Shown piece by piece: positions 1-8,148 of a DNA stretch of 64,000 nt. Within the stretch, counting starts at the first letter, position 1, and every line of letters begins with the position of its first letter. A program made the translations under genes and the position numbers. Source of the DNA: Vibrio barjaei. Its GTDB lineage: Bacteria; Pseudomonadota; Gammaproteobacteria; Enterobacterales; Vibrionaceae. The stretch lies in assembly GCF_001639065.2 (NCBI RefSeq), contig NZ_LQXO02000013.1:186001-250000 (forward strand), in the 5' to 3' direction. A model generated the notes under the pieces. It did no database searches and was not told the DNA's origin. It saw only the letters and a program-made list of their open reading frames with translations.

Positions 1-2
1 AA

Positions 3-1055
3 GAGCGTCTTGAGCGTGAAGCTGCCTACCGACGTGCTATTGAAAAAGCGCGTCAACAAGAAAGGCAAGAGCGTGTTTATAAAGCGGAAACGGGCCATGT
101 ACCTACAATTTTGTATTTAGCGAAAGAAGCCGAACGCAAGAATGTGAAAGAAGCGCTGTATTGGTACCATAAAGGTGCGCAGTTGGATAACGTCACGGCG
201 ATGTACGGCATTGTTCGTCTCAGTGATAAAAAGCGCGAAGACTTGGTATTACGTGAGCAAGCAAACTATTGGCGCCTTTGTATTGCTGGTAGTGAAGGGG
301 ATTCTCATGCCAAATTTGAAGCCGCTAAGGCTTTAATTTATGGGCGAGGTACCGAGCGCAATATTCCCAAAGGTGTCTCTACCATCCAAGAAGTTGCTGA
401 AGAAGGAAATTTAGAGGCCATTCTCTATATGGGCGACTGGAGTATTTCTCCTGATAACCCAACACCATCGCCTAAACAATCGACTCTTTGGTTTGAAAAA
501 GCCGCGGAAAAGCAAAGTGAAGAGGGCATGACCAAACTGGGTCTGAATTACCTAAATGGTGTTGGTGTTGAACAAAATACTGACAGAGCTTGCTATTGGT
601 TAGAACGTGCGGCTGAGAAAGGCAATGTGGAAGCTATGTATTATGCAGGTGAAGCATGGCGAGACATTAAGCCTAATGGCGCTGCTATCGCTTATATTTG
701 GCTTTTCATGTCCGCCTATTTAGGTTATGAGGCTGCAAAATCAGCAAGAGACTCGGTGGGTTCGACATTAGGAGTGGATTCCGTCGTGGGACTTCAATCG
801 TTAGCAAAACCCGTCATTAAAAAACTTCAGTTTGGGCCGATGGTGAAACATTCGCTAATCAAGGCATTAAACAAGCTCTATAAAAGAGAATTACCTCTTT
901 TTGCACTTGAAGATGCAGACACTTTGAATAAAGAGCAGCCAAATACGGAATCTTCAGAGAGTCAGCAAACGACCTCCGATAATGACACCTCAATGCAAGT
1001 GAATGAATCTGATTACAATTACTCCAACTATCACACATCTTACTCCAATCAGTAA
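3..1055 (+). CDS. Sel1-repeat (TPR-like) protein, 5' end outside the window
   Basis: The reading frame is open from base 3, so the gene starts upstream of the window and only its C-terminal part (about 350 residues) is seen. It carries Sel1-like repeats of about 36 residues with the usual A..YWY..GA / A...LG..Y..G.GV / A..WLERAAEKGN..A pattern, followed by a Ser/Thr/Asn-rich acidic tail with no recognisable domain. Sel1 proteins are solenoid scaffolds for protein-protein contacts, often at the cell envelope. The visible N-terminal piece is Arg/Glu/Gln-rich and probably a charged helix leading into the repeats. No partner can be named from the neighbours. A TTG at 111 lies inside the frame and is not a convincing start. 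Confidence 0.85.
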   Translation, partial: ERLEREAAYRRAIEKARQQERQERVYKAETGHVPTILYLAKEAERKNVKEALYWYHKGAQLDNVTAMYGIVRLSDKKREDLVLREQANYWRLCIAGSEGDSHAKFEAAKALIYGRGTERNIPKGVSTIQEVAEEGNLEAILYMGDWSISPDNPTPSPKQSTLWFEKAAEKQSEEGMTKLGLNYLNGVGVEQNTDRACYWLERAAEKGNVEAMYYAGEAWRDIKPNGAAIAYIWLFMSAYLGYEAAKSARDSVGSTLGVDSVVGLQSLAKPVIKKLQFGPMVKHSLIKALNKLYKRELPLFALEDADTLNKEQPNTESSESQQTTSDNDTSMQVNESDYNYSNYHTSYSNQ

Positions 1056-1199
1056 TCGTATTTATGGTATGAATTCATCGTTAATGATTAATGTGGTTTC
1101 ATTTATGATTAATTTGAATCAAAAATAGGTGTATAATCTATTTTTGTTATCGATTTGAGAATATTTTGTTCCGTAAATTAGCTTGTGGTTCAATTATGA

Positions 1200-1215
1200 T
1201 GTGATTCTCATCACT
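1200..1215 (+). promoter_or_regulatory. CRP-cAMP binding site
   Basis: The site reads TGTGA, six bases TTCTCA, then TCACT. This matches the CRP consensus TGTGA-N6-TCACA at all but the last base. It lies about 160 bases before the porin start codon, consistent with activation of a carbon-source porin under catabolite control. Confidence 0.75.
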
Positions 1216-1334
1216 TCAAACTCTACTTTGACATTCCTCTGACAAAAATGATGCTCAACAAAATATGCTGAGCTCAGTTTTAGTGTGGCGTCTAAGGATG
1301 CTTGGCAGTGGCCTAAACGCTCGCACGTTAAATT

Positions 1335-1350
1335 AATGCCTTTTGGCATT
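1335..1350 (+). other. Perfect 6-bp hairpin in the porin mRNA leader
   Basis: AATGCC, a TTTT loop and GGCATT form a perfect stem whose 3' base lies 22 bases before the porin ATG and about 10 before the Shine-Dalgarno-like GGAG (1363-1366). It would sit in the 5' untranslated leader. It may stabilise the message or influence ribosome loading; no function is shown. Confidence 0.45.
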
Positions 1351-1372
1351 CCTGTTCTATACGGAGCTTTTC

Positions 1373-2092
1373 ATGAAAACTTTTAAAATGACATTAGCGG
1401 CGGCACTTGTTGCTGCTGTAGCCCTTCCTGCAAGCGCAAACTACGTTGACGTTCGTGGTGCTTACAAAACAGAAGCTAAAACTTACGAAACTCGTGTACG
1501 TGCTGGTTTTGACTTTGCAGAAGATTGGCAAATCCACCTTGAAGGTACTCAAGCTCAAGGTGATAAACTGTTTAGCAATTCTGGTAAAAGCGTTGCTGCA
1601 TTCGAAACAGAACTAAACTACAACTGGGCAATTAACGATAACTTCACGTTAACTCCTGGTTTCGTATACTGGAACGGTTCTGACCACATGGAATACCGTC
1701 CATACCTAAAAGCAACGTATGCTGAAGGCAACTTCTATACTGCAGCTCGTTACCGTTATCAAGCAGCGTCTAGCAGCACAAACTCAAATGAAAAAACAAA
1801 CGACACTAACCAAGTCGACCTATGGGTTGGTTATAACCTAAACGACTTCGCACTTGAGTATAACCCTGCTTACATCAACCAAAAAGACGGTGGTGCATAC
1901 ACAGGTAATGGTACTGATAAATCAGATACTAAGTGGGAACACACATTCCAAGTTAAGTACACTGGCTTTGAAACATGGGCTCCATACGTAGATTATCAGA
2001 TCCTTGATAAGACATATGGTGCTAGAAACAACGGTGTATTTGAAACTAAAACAGAAAACCGCATCCGTGCAGGTGTAACGTTTAACTTCTAA
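1373..2092 (+). CDS. KdgM-family oligogalacturonate-type outer membrane porin
   Basis: A 239-residue outer membrane beta-barrel of the KdgM family, small monomeric porins that pass acidic oligosaccharides such as oligogalacturonate or oligoalginate. Residues 1-22 are a clean signal peptide ending ALPASA, and the mature protein begins NYVDVRGAY, typical of the family. Alternating aromatic strands follow, and the chain ends in Phe, the usual signal for barrel assembly. I chose ATG 1373 because GGAG precedes it and the signal peptide starts there; an upstream in-frame ATT at 1343 is not credible. A CRP site lies upstream and a strong terminator follows. The actual sugar is unknown, since no pectin or alginate lyase lies nearby. 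Confidence 0.88.
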   Translation: MKTFKMTLAAALVAAVALPASANYVDVRGAYKTEAKTYETRVRAGFDFAEDWQIHLEGTQAQGDKLFSNSGKSVAAFETELNYNWAINDNFTLTPGFVYWNGSDHMEYRPYLKATYAEGNFYTAARYRYQAASSSTNSNEKTNDTNQVDLWVGYNLNDFALEYNPAYINQKDGGAYTGNGTDKSDTKWEHTFQVKYTGFETWAPYVDYQILDKTYGARNNGVFETKTENRIRAGVTFNF

Positions 2093-2133
2093 TCGTTATC
2101 GAATACATAGTCGCTTGGCGACAAACCGAATTG

Positions 2134-2167
2134 AAAAGGCAGCACATAGTGCTGCCTTTTTTAATTT
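2134..2167 (+). terminator. Rho-independent terminator of the porin gene
   Basis: An AAAAGGCAGCAC / GTGCTGCCTTTT stem with an ATA loop, followed by a T-rich tail. The flanking A-run also makes it usable by the convergent LysR gene ending at 2185. Confidence 0.9.
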
Positions 2168-2184
2168 TTATAACCCGCCTTTGT

Positions 2185-3117
2185 TTAACTCTCTTTCAGA
2201 TGATGTACCATCTGCTGTCTTAACCATGTAATGGCAGAGTTATGGCTCATTTTACTTGGCCAAACCATATAGGAATCAAAGGTTTTAGTTTCAAATGGGA
2301 AAGGAAAAGTTTGCAGTTGAAATATATCACTGTATTGCTCCGCAACAGATAAAGGTATGACCGCAATCGCTTGTGAATTGGATACTGAAGGAAGCATTCC
2401 AAGCAATGAAGAGTGTTGGCTAAATACTTTTCGTGGTGGCAATACTTCGCTGACCAACCATTCCACAAATGTGAGATTGTGGCGCCTGATATTCAGTAGA
2501 ACATGACTTTCGGTCATATAGTTGGATTTATCGAATTTACCTTGCTGTATGCGTGGATGATTCTTACTGGCGACGCATGTTAGCCCTTCACTGTGCAGTA
2601 ATTCTGATTGAAATACTTTGCTGTCTGATGGCGACACATCAATAACTAGATCCACTTTCTCCATCTGAAGATCTTCGTAGATTCTGGCATCTTTGGGAGG
2701 TAGTTCTTTTAAGATGATCTCGATATTTGGATAGGTAGTACAGACATGGAGACGTTTCTGAAGCCTTAACATAGCGGCTTCATGACAATATACGACGAAT
2801 GTGCGTTGTGTTTTCTTTGGGTCAAATGCTTCTAGACCTTGAATCACTTTCTCTATACTCATGATATGGTCATGGGTCTGCTCGTAAAGTTCTTTGGCAT
2901 AGCGTGTCGGTTTGATGCCTCGTCCTGTTCTCGAGAATAGTTCTTTGCCAACATTTTCTTTAAGGCGTGTCAGCGCATTGCTCACTGCAGATTGAGTCAG
3001 GTCGAGCTGCTCTGCTGACTTAGTCACAGATTCTGTTTCGTAAGTAGAAATAAACACTCGCAGTAAGTTTAGGTCAAACTTCTTGTTGGGTTTGCTTTCT
3101 AGCTTTTTATTGTCCAT
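2185..3117 (-). CDS. LysR-family transcriptional regulator
   Basis: A 310-residue LysR-type regulator. The N-terminal winged helix-turn-helix (about residues 16-75) includes the pattern SVTKSAEQLDLTQSAVSNAL followed by LF.R.GRGI.PT, typical of the NodD/LeuO-like branch. A periplasmic-binding-protein-like effector domain follows. It lies 24 bases downstream of the exporter permease gene on the same strand, so it may be co-transcribed with the HlyD-ATPase-permease set and may control it. The effector is not predictable. The LysR protein at 54324-55169 shows a similar GRGI.PTG signature, so the two belong to the same broad branch. Confidence 0.9.
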   Translation of the reverse strand: MDNKKLESKPNKKFDLNLLRVFISTYETESVTKSAEQLDLTQSAVSNALTRLKENVGKELFSRTGRGIKPTRYAKELYEQTHDHIMSIEKVIQGLEAFDPKKTQRTFVVYCHEAAMLRLQKRLHVCTTYPNIEIILKELPPKDARIYEDLQMEKVDLVIDVSPSDSKVFQSELLHSEGLTCVASKNHPRIQQGKFDKSNYMTESHVLLNIRRHNLTFVEWLVSEVLPPRKVFSQHSSLLGMLPSVSNSQAIAVIPLSVAEQYSDIFQLQTFPFPFETKTFDSYMVWPSKMSHNSAITWLRQQMVHHLKES

Positions 3118-3141
3118 AGCAACGTCCTGTGTCGTTGTCTG

Positions 3142-4242
3142 TTAATCGAGAGTTTTCTTGAATCTAAAGGCGGCAACAATAAGACCGACGACGGTAAATC
3201 CAGCCAGCCAGACGGTATCACGCCATACGTCAGATAAATCAGCGCCACGCAAAATAATGCCGCGTATCATGCGCATAAAGTGTGTGGCCGGTAAAGCTTC
3301 TGCGACCCATTGAGCTGCGTTTGGCATCGCTTCATAAGGAAACATAAACCCAGAGAGCAAGATGGAAGGCAGCAAGATAAACACGGTCATTTGCATGGCT
3401 TGTAACTGGGTCTGCGCGATGGTTGAAATCACTAAGCCCAAAGTTAAGCTAGCGGCAATAAATAGCAAACTTCCCATCAGAATTTGACTCACTTGACCGT
3501 TTATGGGAACGCTGAATATCGCCCAACCTAGACCTAAAATAATGAAGATCTGAATTAGGCCGATAAAGATATAAGGGACTATCTTGCCGATCATAAGCTC
3601 AAGGGAATGAATGGGGGTAGTGATCAATAATTCCAAATTACCTCGTTCGCGTTCTCGCACGATGGCTGCGCTAGTAAACAAAATCATCGTCATTGTCAGT
3701 ATCACCCCTAAGAGTCCAGGAACAATATTCACTGCGGATCGGCGACTTGGATTATAAAGTAGGGTTGCTTCGAAGGTTTTTGGAGAGCTTGGCTGGTAGC
3801 CTGCAATCGCAAACTCTTTGATAGGCATGTTTTGCAATCCCAAAAGCGCAGAACTGATCATAGTATCGGAACCGTCGACCAACCATTGGCCTAGCGTCTG
3901 CTTATGAGTAATACGTTGGGTTAGGTTGTTAGGTAAGATTAACGCCGCACGTACCACACCCTCACGAATGGCAACCTCTGCTTCCTCAACTGTTGGATAT
4001 TGAGCTTTAACGGTGACCACCTGCGTGACCTTGACGGCTTCAACAATGATTCGCCCTGGGGCTGATTGGCTTTGGTCAACGATCGCAATCGGAATATTCC
4101 TCACGTCAGTATTCATGGCAAATCCAAATAGAATAAGCTGAATGAGCGGAATCATGACTACCATCCCAAACGTAATGCGATCCCTTGAGAGCTGACGAAC
4201 TTCTTTGACCATGATGGCGCTCATACGCGTTAAGCTTTTCAT
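3142..4242 (-). CDS. ABC-2 type exporter permease (YbhS/YbhR-like)
   Basis: A 366-residue integral membrane protein of the ABC-2 permease family. An N-terminal transmembrane helix (about residues 24-44) is followed by a large extracytoplasmic domain with the family motif IPIAIVDQSQS, then five hydrophobic segments in the C-terminal half (RERERGNLELLITTP lies between the first two). It would form the membrane channel for the adjacent ATPase. Its start overlaps the ATPase stop by four bases (ATGA), indicating translational coupling. YbhGFSR-type systems normally have two permeases; only one is encoded here, so it probably works as a homodimer. Confidence 0.9.
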   Translation of the reverse strand: MKSLTRMSAIMVKEVRQLSRDRITFGMVVMIPLIQLILFGFAMNTDVRNIPIAIVDQSQSAPGRIIVEAVKVTQVVTVKAQYPTVEEAEVAIREGVVRAALILPNNLTQRITHKQTLGQWLVDGSDTMISSALLGLQNMPIKEFAIAGYQPSSPKTFEATLLYNPSRRSAVNIVPGLLGVILTMTMILFTSAAIVRERERGNLELLITTPIHSLELMIGKIVPYIFIGLIQIFIILGLGWAIFSVPINGQVSQILMGSLLFIAASLTLGLVISTIAQTQLQAMQMTVFILLPSILLSGFMFPYEAMPNAAQWVAEALPATHFMRMIRGIILRGADLSDVWRDTVWLAGFTVVGLIVAAFRFKKTLD

Positions 4243-5165
4243 TGTCTGCCCTTACCTGTGACGGAAACAAAGACATCTTCTAAACTTGGTCTTGCAGGTG
4301 TAAGCTCAGCCTGAGCTAAATCAGGGAAGCGTGTTTTAAGCCATAAGATGGGGTCAGCGACGGATTGATAGATAAGTACTCGTAAGCGAATCCCTAACTG
4401 AGCAGCAGATCGAACCTCTTTACAAGCGATGAGCTTTTCCTTCAATGCTCGTAATTGGGGCGCTCGCACTTCTATGATATTAACCCCCATATTATTCATT
4501 AGCACTTCTGGCTCATCATCCGCGCGCATTTCTCCCGCTTCCATAATAGCCAATCGATGACAGCGCTCTGCTTCATCCATATAGTGTGTGGTGACGAGGA
4601 TAGTGGTGCCTTGATCACTTAGATCAAACAACTGCTCCCAAAATTCTCGACGATTCTCAGGATCCACGGCTGAAGTCGGCTCATCCAAAAACAGCAGTTC
4701 GGGTTTGTGCATGGTCGCTGCAGCAAGGGATAAACGCTGCTTTTGACCGCCACTCATACCACTGACTCGTTGCTTCTTGAGGTTGGAAAGACCGTAGATG
4801 CTCAGTTGCTCTTCTATGCGACTATTACAAAAAGAGCGGTTCATTCCGAATATTTGCCCAATGAACTGCAAGTTCTCTTGTACGGAAAGGTCGTCATACA
4901 GAGAGAATTTTTGAGTCATATAACCAATCTTTAGCCTTAGTTGTTCTGACTGTTGGGGAATATCCAGTCCCAAAACATTAACGGTCCCCTCGGTAGGACT
5001 AAGCAGACCTGTTAGCATGCGAATAGTGGTCGATTTTCCGCAACCATTGGGCCCAAGAAATCCATAAATACTGCCTTTGGGAACCGATAAGTTAATACCA
5101 TTGATGGCAGTAAAGTCACCGAACTTTTTGGTGATATTGGTTGCTGTAACGGCAATCTCGCTCAT
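4239..5165 (-). CDS. ABC exporter ATP-binding protein (CcmA/YbhF-like)
   Basis: A 308-residue ATPase with Walker A GPNGCGKST near residue 40, ABC signature SGGQKQR near 140, Walker B LLFLDEPT near 160, and the switch histidine in TTHYMDEAERC. The C-terminal extension of about 90 residues is the DrrA/CcmA-type regulatory tail. It drives export through the permease encoded next. Its start codon directly abuts the stop of the HlyD-like gene. In size it equals a single half of YbhF, not the tandem-domain version. The substrate cannot be read from the sequence; related systems export drugs and other amphiphiles. Confidence 0.93.
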   Translation of the reverse strand: MSEIAVTATNITKKFGDFTAINGINLSVPKGSIYGFLGPNGCGKSTTIRMLTGLLSPTEGTVNVLGLDIPQQSEQLRLKIGYMTQKFSLYDDLSVQENLQFIGQIFGMNRSFCNSRIEEQLSIYGLSNLKKQRVSGMSGGQKQRLSLAAATMHKPELLFLDEPTSAVDPENRREFWEQLFDLSDQGTTILVTTHYMDEAERCHRLAIMEAGEMRADDEPEVLMNNMGVNIIEVRAPQLRALKEKLIACKEVRSAAQLGIRLRVLIYQSVADPILWLKTRFPDLAQAELTPARPSLEDVFVSVTGKGRQ

Positions 5166-6122
5166 CTACTTCAGCCCCGCTAAGTCAACTTGAGCTGGTA
5201 CTCCGGTAGGAAGCGTTTGAGCACTGTCGGGTAAGTCTATTTCTGCCAGATACATCAAGCGTGAGCGCTCATCTTCTGTAAGAGCGTAATAGGGGGTGAA
5301 CGACGGATCGGATGAGACCCAACGAACTTTGCCTGTCAGTATTTGATCTAACCCGTCCACATGAACAGGCACTTCAATACCTGGAACGAACTTCACCCTG
5401 GCTGATGAAGGAACATAGACACGCGCATAAGGCACTCGGTCTGCAAGCACCACGGCAACAAAGGAACCTGTGGCAACTCGTTCGCCAAGATTGTATGGCA
5501 GGTTATCAAGTACGCCATCACGCGTCGCGACGATAGTGAGCTCATCCAATTGCTGGGTTTGCAAGGCAACATCGGCCGTGGCAGCAGCCAAGGCAGCTTC
5601 TGCCTGAGTGATATCTTCGGGGCGTGTACCGGCAGTTAACTTTGAGAACTCCTCTGTTGCAGAGTTTAGCTCCGCTCTTGCGGAGTCGCGGTTCGCCAGC
5701 GCTTGGTCCTTTTGCGATTGACTTGCAAGCTTCTTGCGCACTAACTCTTCTGCTCGAGAGTAGCTCTTTTCAGCCTCGATCAATCGAGCTTGGGCCATGT
5801 CTACTTTAGCTTGCGCAGCGGCGATGTCTTCAGGTCGTTCGCCATTGGTCAGACGAAGTAAGTAAGCACTGGCTTTGGCTTCTTCTGCTATCGAATGAGC
5901 CAATACAGCTTCTTGCCGTTTGGTGTCTAAACGAACTAGAACATCTCCTGTTTTTACCATACTCCCTTCACGAATAGGCAACTCACGAATGATCTCATTC
6001 GCGGTAGAAGAAAATGTAATGCGGTCTCGCTCAAGTGTACCTAGTGCTTTGCCATTGTCGTCACTTTGGCATCCCACCAGAGAAAACAAGATAGAGAAAA
6101 CAATGAACAACGACCGTTTCAT
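5166..6122 (-). CDS. HlyD/YbhG-family periplasmic adaptor lipoprotein
   Basis: A 318-residue membrane fusion protein. A lipoprotein signal with lipobox LVGC ends at Cys 18, so the protein is probably anchored in the inner membrane. A biotinyl-lipoyl-like half-motif (IREGSMVKTGDVLVRLD) is followed by a long Ala/Glu/Gln-rich coiled coil carrying two RPEDI repeats, then the second lipoyl half and a beta-barrel domain. It is the first gene of a minus-strand operon with the ATPase and permease and would connect them to a TolC-type outer membrane channel encoded elsewhere. Confidence 0.9.
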   Translation of the reverse strand: MKRSLFIVFSILFSLVGCQSDDNGKALGTLERDRITFSSTANEIIRELPIREGSMVKTGDVLVRLDTKRQEAVLAHSIAEEAKASAYLLRLTNGERPEDIAAAQAKVDMAQARLIEAEKSYSRAEELVRKKLASQSQKDQALANRDSARAELNSATEEFSKLTAGTRPEDITQAEAALAAATADVALQTQQLDELTIVATRDGVLDNLPYNLGERVATGSFVAVVLADRVPYARVYVPSSARVKFVPGIEVPVHVDGLDQILTGKVRWVSSDPSFTPYYALTEDERSRLMYLAEIDLPDSAQTLPTGVPAQVDLAGLK

Positions 6123-6519
6123 AGAAAACCCTCAAATATCACTTATATAGTCAATATTAGAAGTCAGTTGATTATTTTCTAGCTAATTTTCATAAAGTTA
6201 TGAAGTCAAGACGTTTTAGATATTGGTATTCGTTGAGAGTTGAGATAGTGATTAATTTCAACGAGCGCCTGACAAGGGGAAAGGAGTAGAGTCTGATCAT
6301 TTCTCGGCGCGGATCTTTTTAACTAGTTGTTAAACTTAGCATATAGTTTTTATTGATTGTTTGACACAAAGTCACGTCCTGACATTTCCTTGAACTTTCT
6401 GACTAGTACCTGTCATCTGTATTCCGTAAATTAACGCTTAGTTCAACAAAATCAAGCAATACAGTGAACTTGGTTTGTAGGGGTATTCTGCAACAGTCAC
6501 GGATAAGACAGCATCAAAT
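6123..6519. other. Divergent intergenic region between exporter and M23 peptidase genes
   Basis: Promoters for both flanking operons must lie in these 397 bases. A 12-base string TTCCGTAAATTA at 6421-6432 also occurs upstream of the porin gene near 1169. I see no convincing gene or strong hairpin here, and the Shine-Dalgarno site before 6520 is weak. Confidence 0.35.
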
Positions 6520-7473
6520 ATGAAAGACCAACTAACGATTTCAATTTCAACCATTAACGGTTCCAAGCACTGGCAATTGAGCAAATCGATGCGCCGTAGC
6601 CTAAAGAGCTTGCTCGGGATCAGTGTGGCGGTGGTGTTTGGTGGTGCTCTGCTTATTCAACACCTATATCAAGTTGTGGATTACGCTCAACTTAAACAAA
6701 AAGAGCTTGCCAGTGAGTCGCAAACATTGGGTGATGAACTTGCGAATTTACAAGATCTGAAACAAACCTTAGAGAACGACCTATCTGATAGAGAAGAGCG
6801 CATCGCACTAGTTTCTGAGCGTCTCTCTGATTTAGAGAAAGTTTTAGGTGTGTCTGATCATGGTGGGGATGGTGAATTGGAATTGCGTTTAGACGCAGCA
6901 GCTATTCATTCCAATATCCGAATGGTGATGTTAACGCAGATCCCAAGTGGCTCGCCTGTTGGGAAACATCGTATGTCCTCTCAGTTTGGTAAACGAACGC
7001 ACCCTGTGACCAAGAAAGTCAAAATGCATCGAGGATTAGATTTTGCTGTGAATACAGGGACACCGATATATGCCCCTGCCGACGGTGTGGTTGAAGTAAC
7101 GAGACGCAGTAACAAAGGTTCTGGCAACTTTCTTCGCTTGCAACATTCATTCGGATTTTCAAGCTCTTACTCGCACCTTAAGGGCTTTAAAGTGAAAAAT
7201 GGTCAGTTTGTTCGTAAAGGGGATTTGATTGCTATTTCGGGCAATACAGGCCTGTCATCCGGACCACATTTACATTATGAAGTTCGCTTTGTTGGGCGAG
7301 CGTTAAACCCTAGGCCTTTTGTGGAGTGGGGTGTACATGAATTTGAAGATATCTTTAAAAAGGAACGAGGAATACGATGGGAATCTTTAGTAAAAACAGT
7401 GGAACAAAGAGTCGCTCAGCAGCTGCAACTCTCATCGCCAAAGGCTGTGCTATTAGCGGAAAACTCAAATTAG
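6520..7473 (+). CDS. M23-family peptidoglycan endopeptidase, membrane-anchored
   Basis: A 317-residue protein with one transmembrane helix (about 29-48), a periplasmic coiled coil (about 55-110) and a C-terminal LytM/M23 domain. Zinc and catalytic residues are intact: His170 and Asp174 in HRGLDFA, and His250-Leu-His252 in HLHYEV. It should cut peptide cross-links in the cell wall, acting from the inner membrane. It precedes a bactofilin gene and overlaps it by 97 bases, a pairing known from cell-shape loci such as csd1-ccmA of Helicobacter. The 30 or so residues after the M23 domain lie over the bactofilin start and look unconstrained. Confidence 0.93.
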   Translation: MKDQLTISISTINGSKHWQLSKSMRRSLKSLLGISVAVVFGGALLIQHLYQVVDYAQLKQKELASESQTLGDELANLQDLKQTLENDLSDREERIALVSERLSDLEKVLGVSDHGGDGELELRLDAAAIHSNIRMVMLTQIPSGSPVGKHRMSSQFGKRTHPVTKKVKMHRGLDFAVNTGTPIYAPADGVVEVTRRSNKGSGNFLRLQHSFGFSSSYSHLKGFKVKNGQFVRKGDLIAISGNTGLSSGPHLHYEVRFVGRALNPRPFVEWGVHEFEDIFKKERGIRWESLVKTVEQRVAQQLQLSSPKAVLLAENSN

Positions 7474-7835
7474 AAAGTGATATTCAAGTCGATGGAATCG
7501 TCGATGGACAAGTTAATGTTGAAGGCTCACTAGTCGTTGCAGAGTCGGGGCGTGTTAAGGGTGAGATATTTGCTAAGCAGCTAATTGTTAACGGCATTGT
7601 TGAAGGTAATTGTCACGCAGAACATATTCAAATACTCGCTAATGGCCGGGTCAAAGGCAAAGTGTGGAGTAACAACTTAAGTATTGAGCCGGGCGGTAAA
7701 TTCTTTGGTGAAACGGCTGAGTTTCCAGATCACGAGGTGGTAAATCTAAAAACCAAGGAACCTTCGAATGGAAATACCGCGCTCAAGCAGGCCAAAAAGC
7801 CCGAACTCAAATCTGAAGCTAAAAAAACGGCTTAA
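7377..7835 (+). CDS. Bactofilin (CcmA/DUF583) cytoskeletal protein
   Basis: A 152-residue bactofilin. The central domain (about residues 20-115) is the right-handed beta-helix with repeating short hydrophobic-glycine motifs such as GIVDGQVNVEGSLVV and GRVKGKVWSNNLSIEPGG. Short charged tails flank it, with a Lys/Ala-rich C-terminus. Bactofilins polymerise without nucleotide and often position wall enzymes; the M23 peptidase encoded immediately before is the likely partner. ATG 7377 is preceded by AGGAACGAGG. The gene begins inside the end of the peptidase gene in another frame, so the two are probably translationally coupled. Confidence 0.93.
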   Translation: MGIFSKNSGTKSRSAAATLIAKGCAISGKLKLESDIQVDGIVDGQVNVEGSLVVAESGRVKGEIFAKQLIVNGIVEGNCHAEHIQILANGRVKGKVWSNNLSIEPGGKFFGETAEFPDHEVVNLKTKEPSNGNTALKQAKKPELKSEAKKTA

Positions 7836-7850
7836 ATAAGAGCAAAGGAT

Positions 7851-7874
7851 AGGCACAGGATATTCGCTGTGCCT
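7851..7874 (+). terminator. Hairpin after the bactofilin gene
   Basis: AGGCACAG and CTGTGCCT form an 8-bp stem with an 8-base loop, 16 bases after the bactofilin stop. No T-run follows, so it is a weak or factor-assisted terminator. Confidence 0.5.
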
Positions 7875-7898
7875 CCACACAGATTCAATAAAAATTAA

Positions 7899-8120
7899 CT
7901 AGTGTTCTGTTCTTTTTCTTTCTTTATCTTCTTTGTATCCGAGTGTTCTAATGTGTTCACCGTGAATTGTGTTTTTCATGAGAGTCCACAAAGCGGCTAA
8001 AAATCGTTTATGCAGTTCGTGGTGACGAATGTACTTTATGTGTACATAAAGGTATATCGCGATAAATGCGGCAAGTGCCAAAATGACACCAGAAGTTTCA
8101 TATAAAGAAAGTAAATTCAT
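7899..8120 (-). CDS. Small single-pass membrane protein, unknown
   Basis: A 73-residue protein with one hydrophobic segment (about residues 11-27) followed by a strongly basic, His-rich cytoplasmic-type tail. I do not recognise the family. It starts 28 bases after the MATE gene stop on the same strand and may be the last gene of that unit. An AAAAGG sequence lies about 8 bases before the ATG. Absence of any signal-cleavage motif suggests a membrane-anchored peptide. Confidence 0.55.
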   Translation of the reverse strand: MNLLSLYETSGVILALAAFIAIYLYVHIKYIRHHELHKRFLAALWTLMKNTIHGEHIRTLGYKEDKERKRTEH

Positions 8121-8148
8121 ACAGTAGGCCTTTTAAAAGTAGAATAGG

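Larger units (their letters stand above)
1056..1372. promoter_or_regulatory. Intergenic control region upstream of the kdgM-type porin
   Basis: This 317-base gap is AT-rich. It holds a 9-base direct repeat ATGATTAAT (1084-1092 and 1105-1113, 21 bases apart, about two helical turns), a near-consensus CRP site (1200-1215) and a small perfect hairpin close to the start codon (1335-1350). I see no gene in it. The direct repeat could be a second regulator site, which is only a guess. Confidence 0.5.

Noticed and set aside
1169..1180. The 12-base string TTCCGTAAATTA shared with 6421-6432
   Set aside because: The flanks are only loosely similar and no repeat family or boundary is visible. Two copies of an AT-rich 12-mer can occur by chance or reflect a shared promoter motif.
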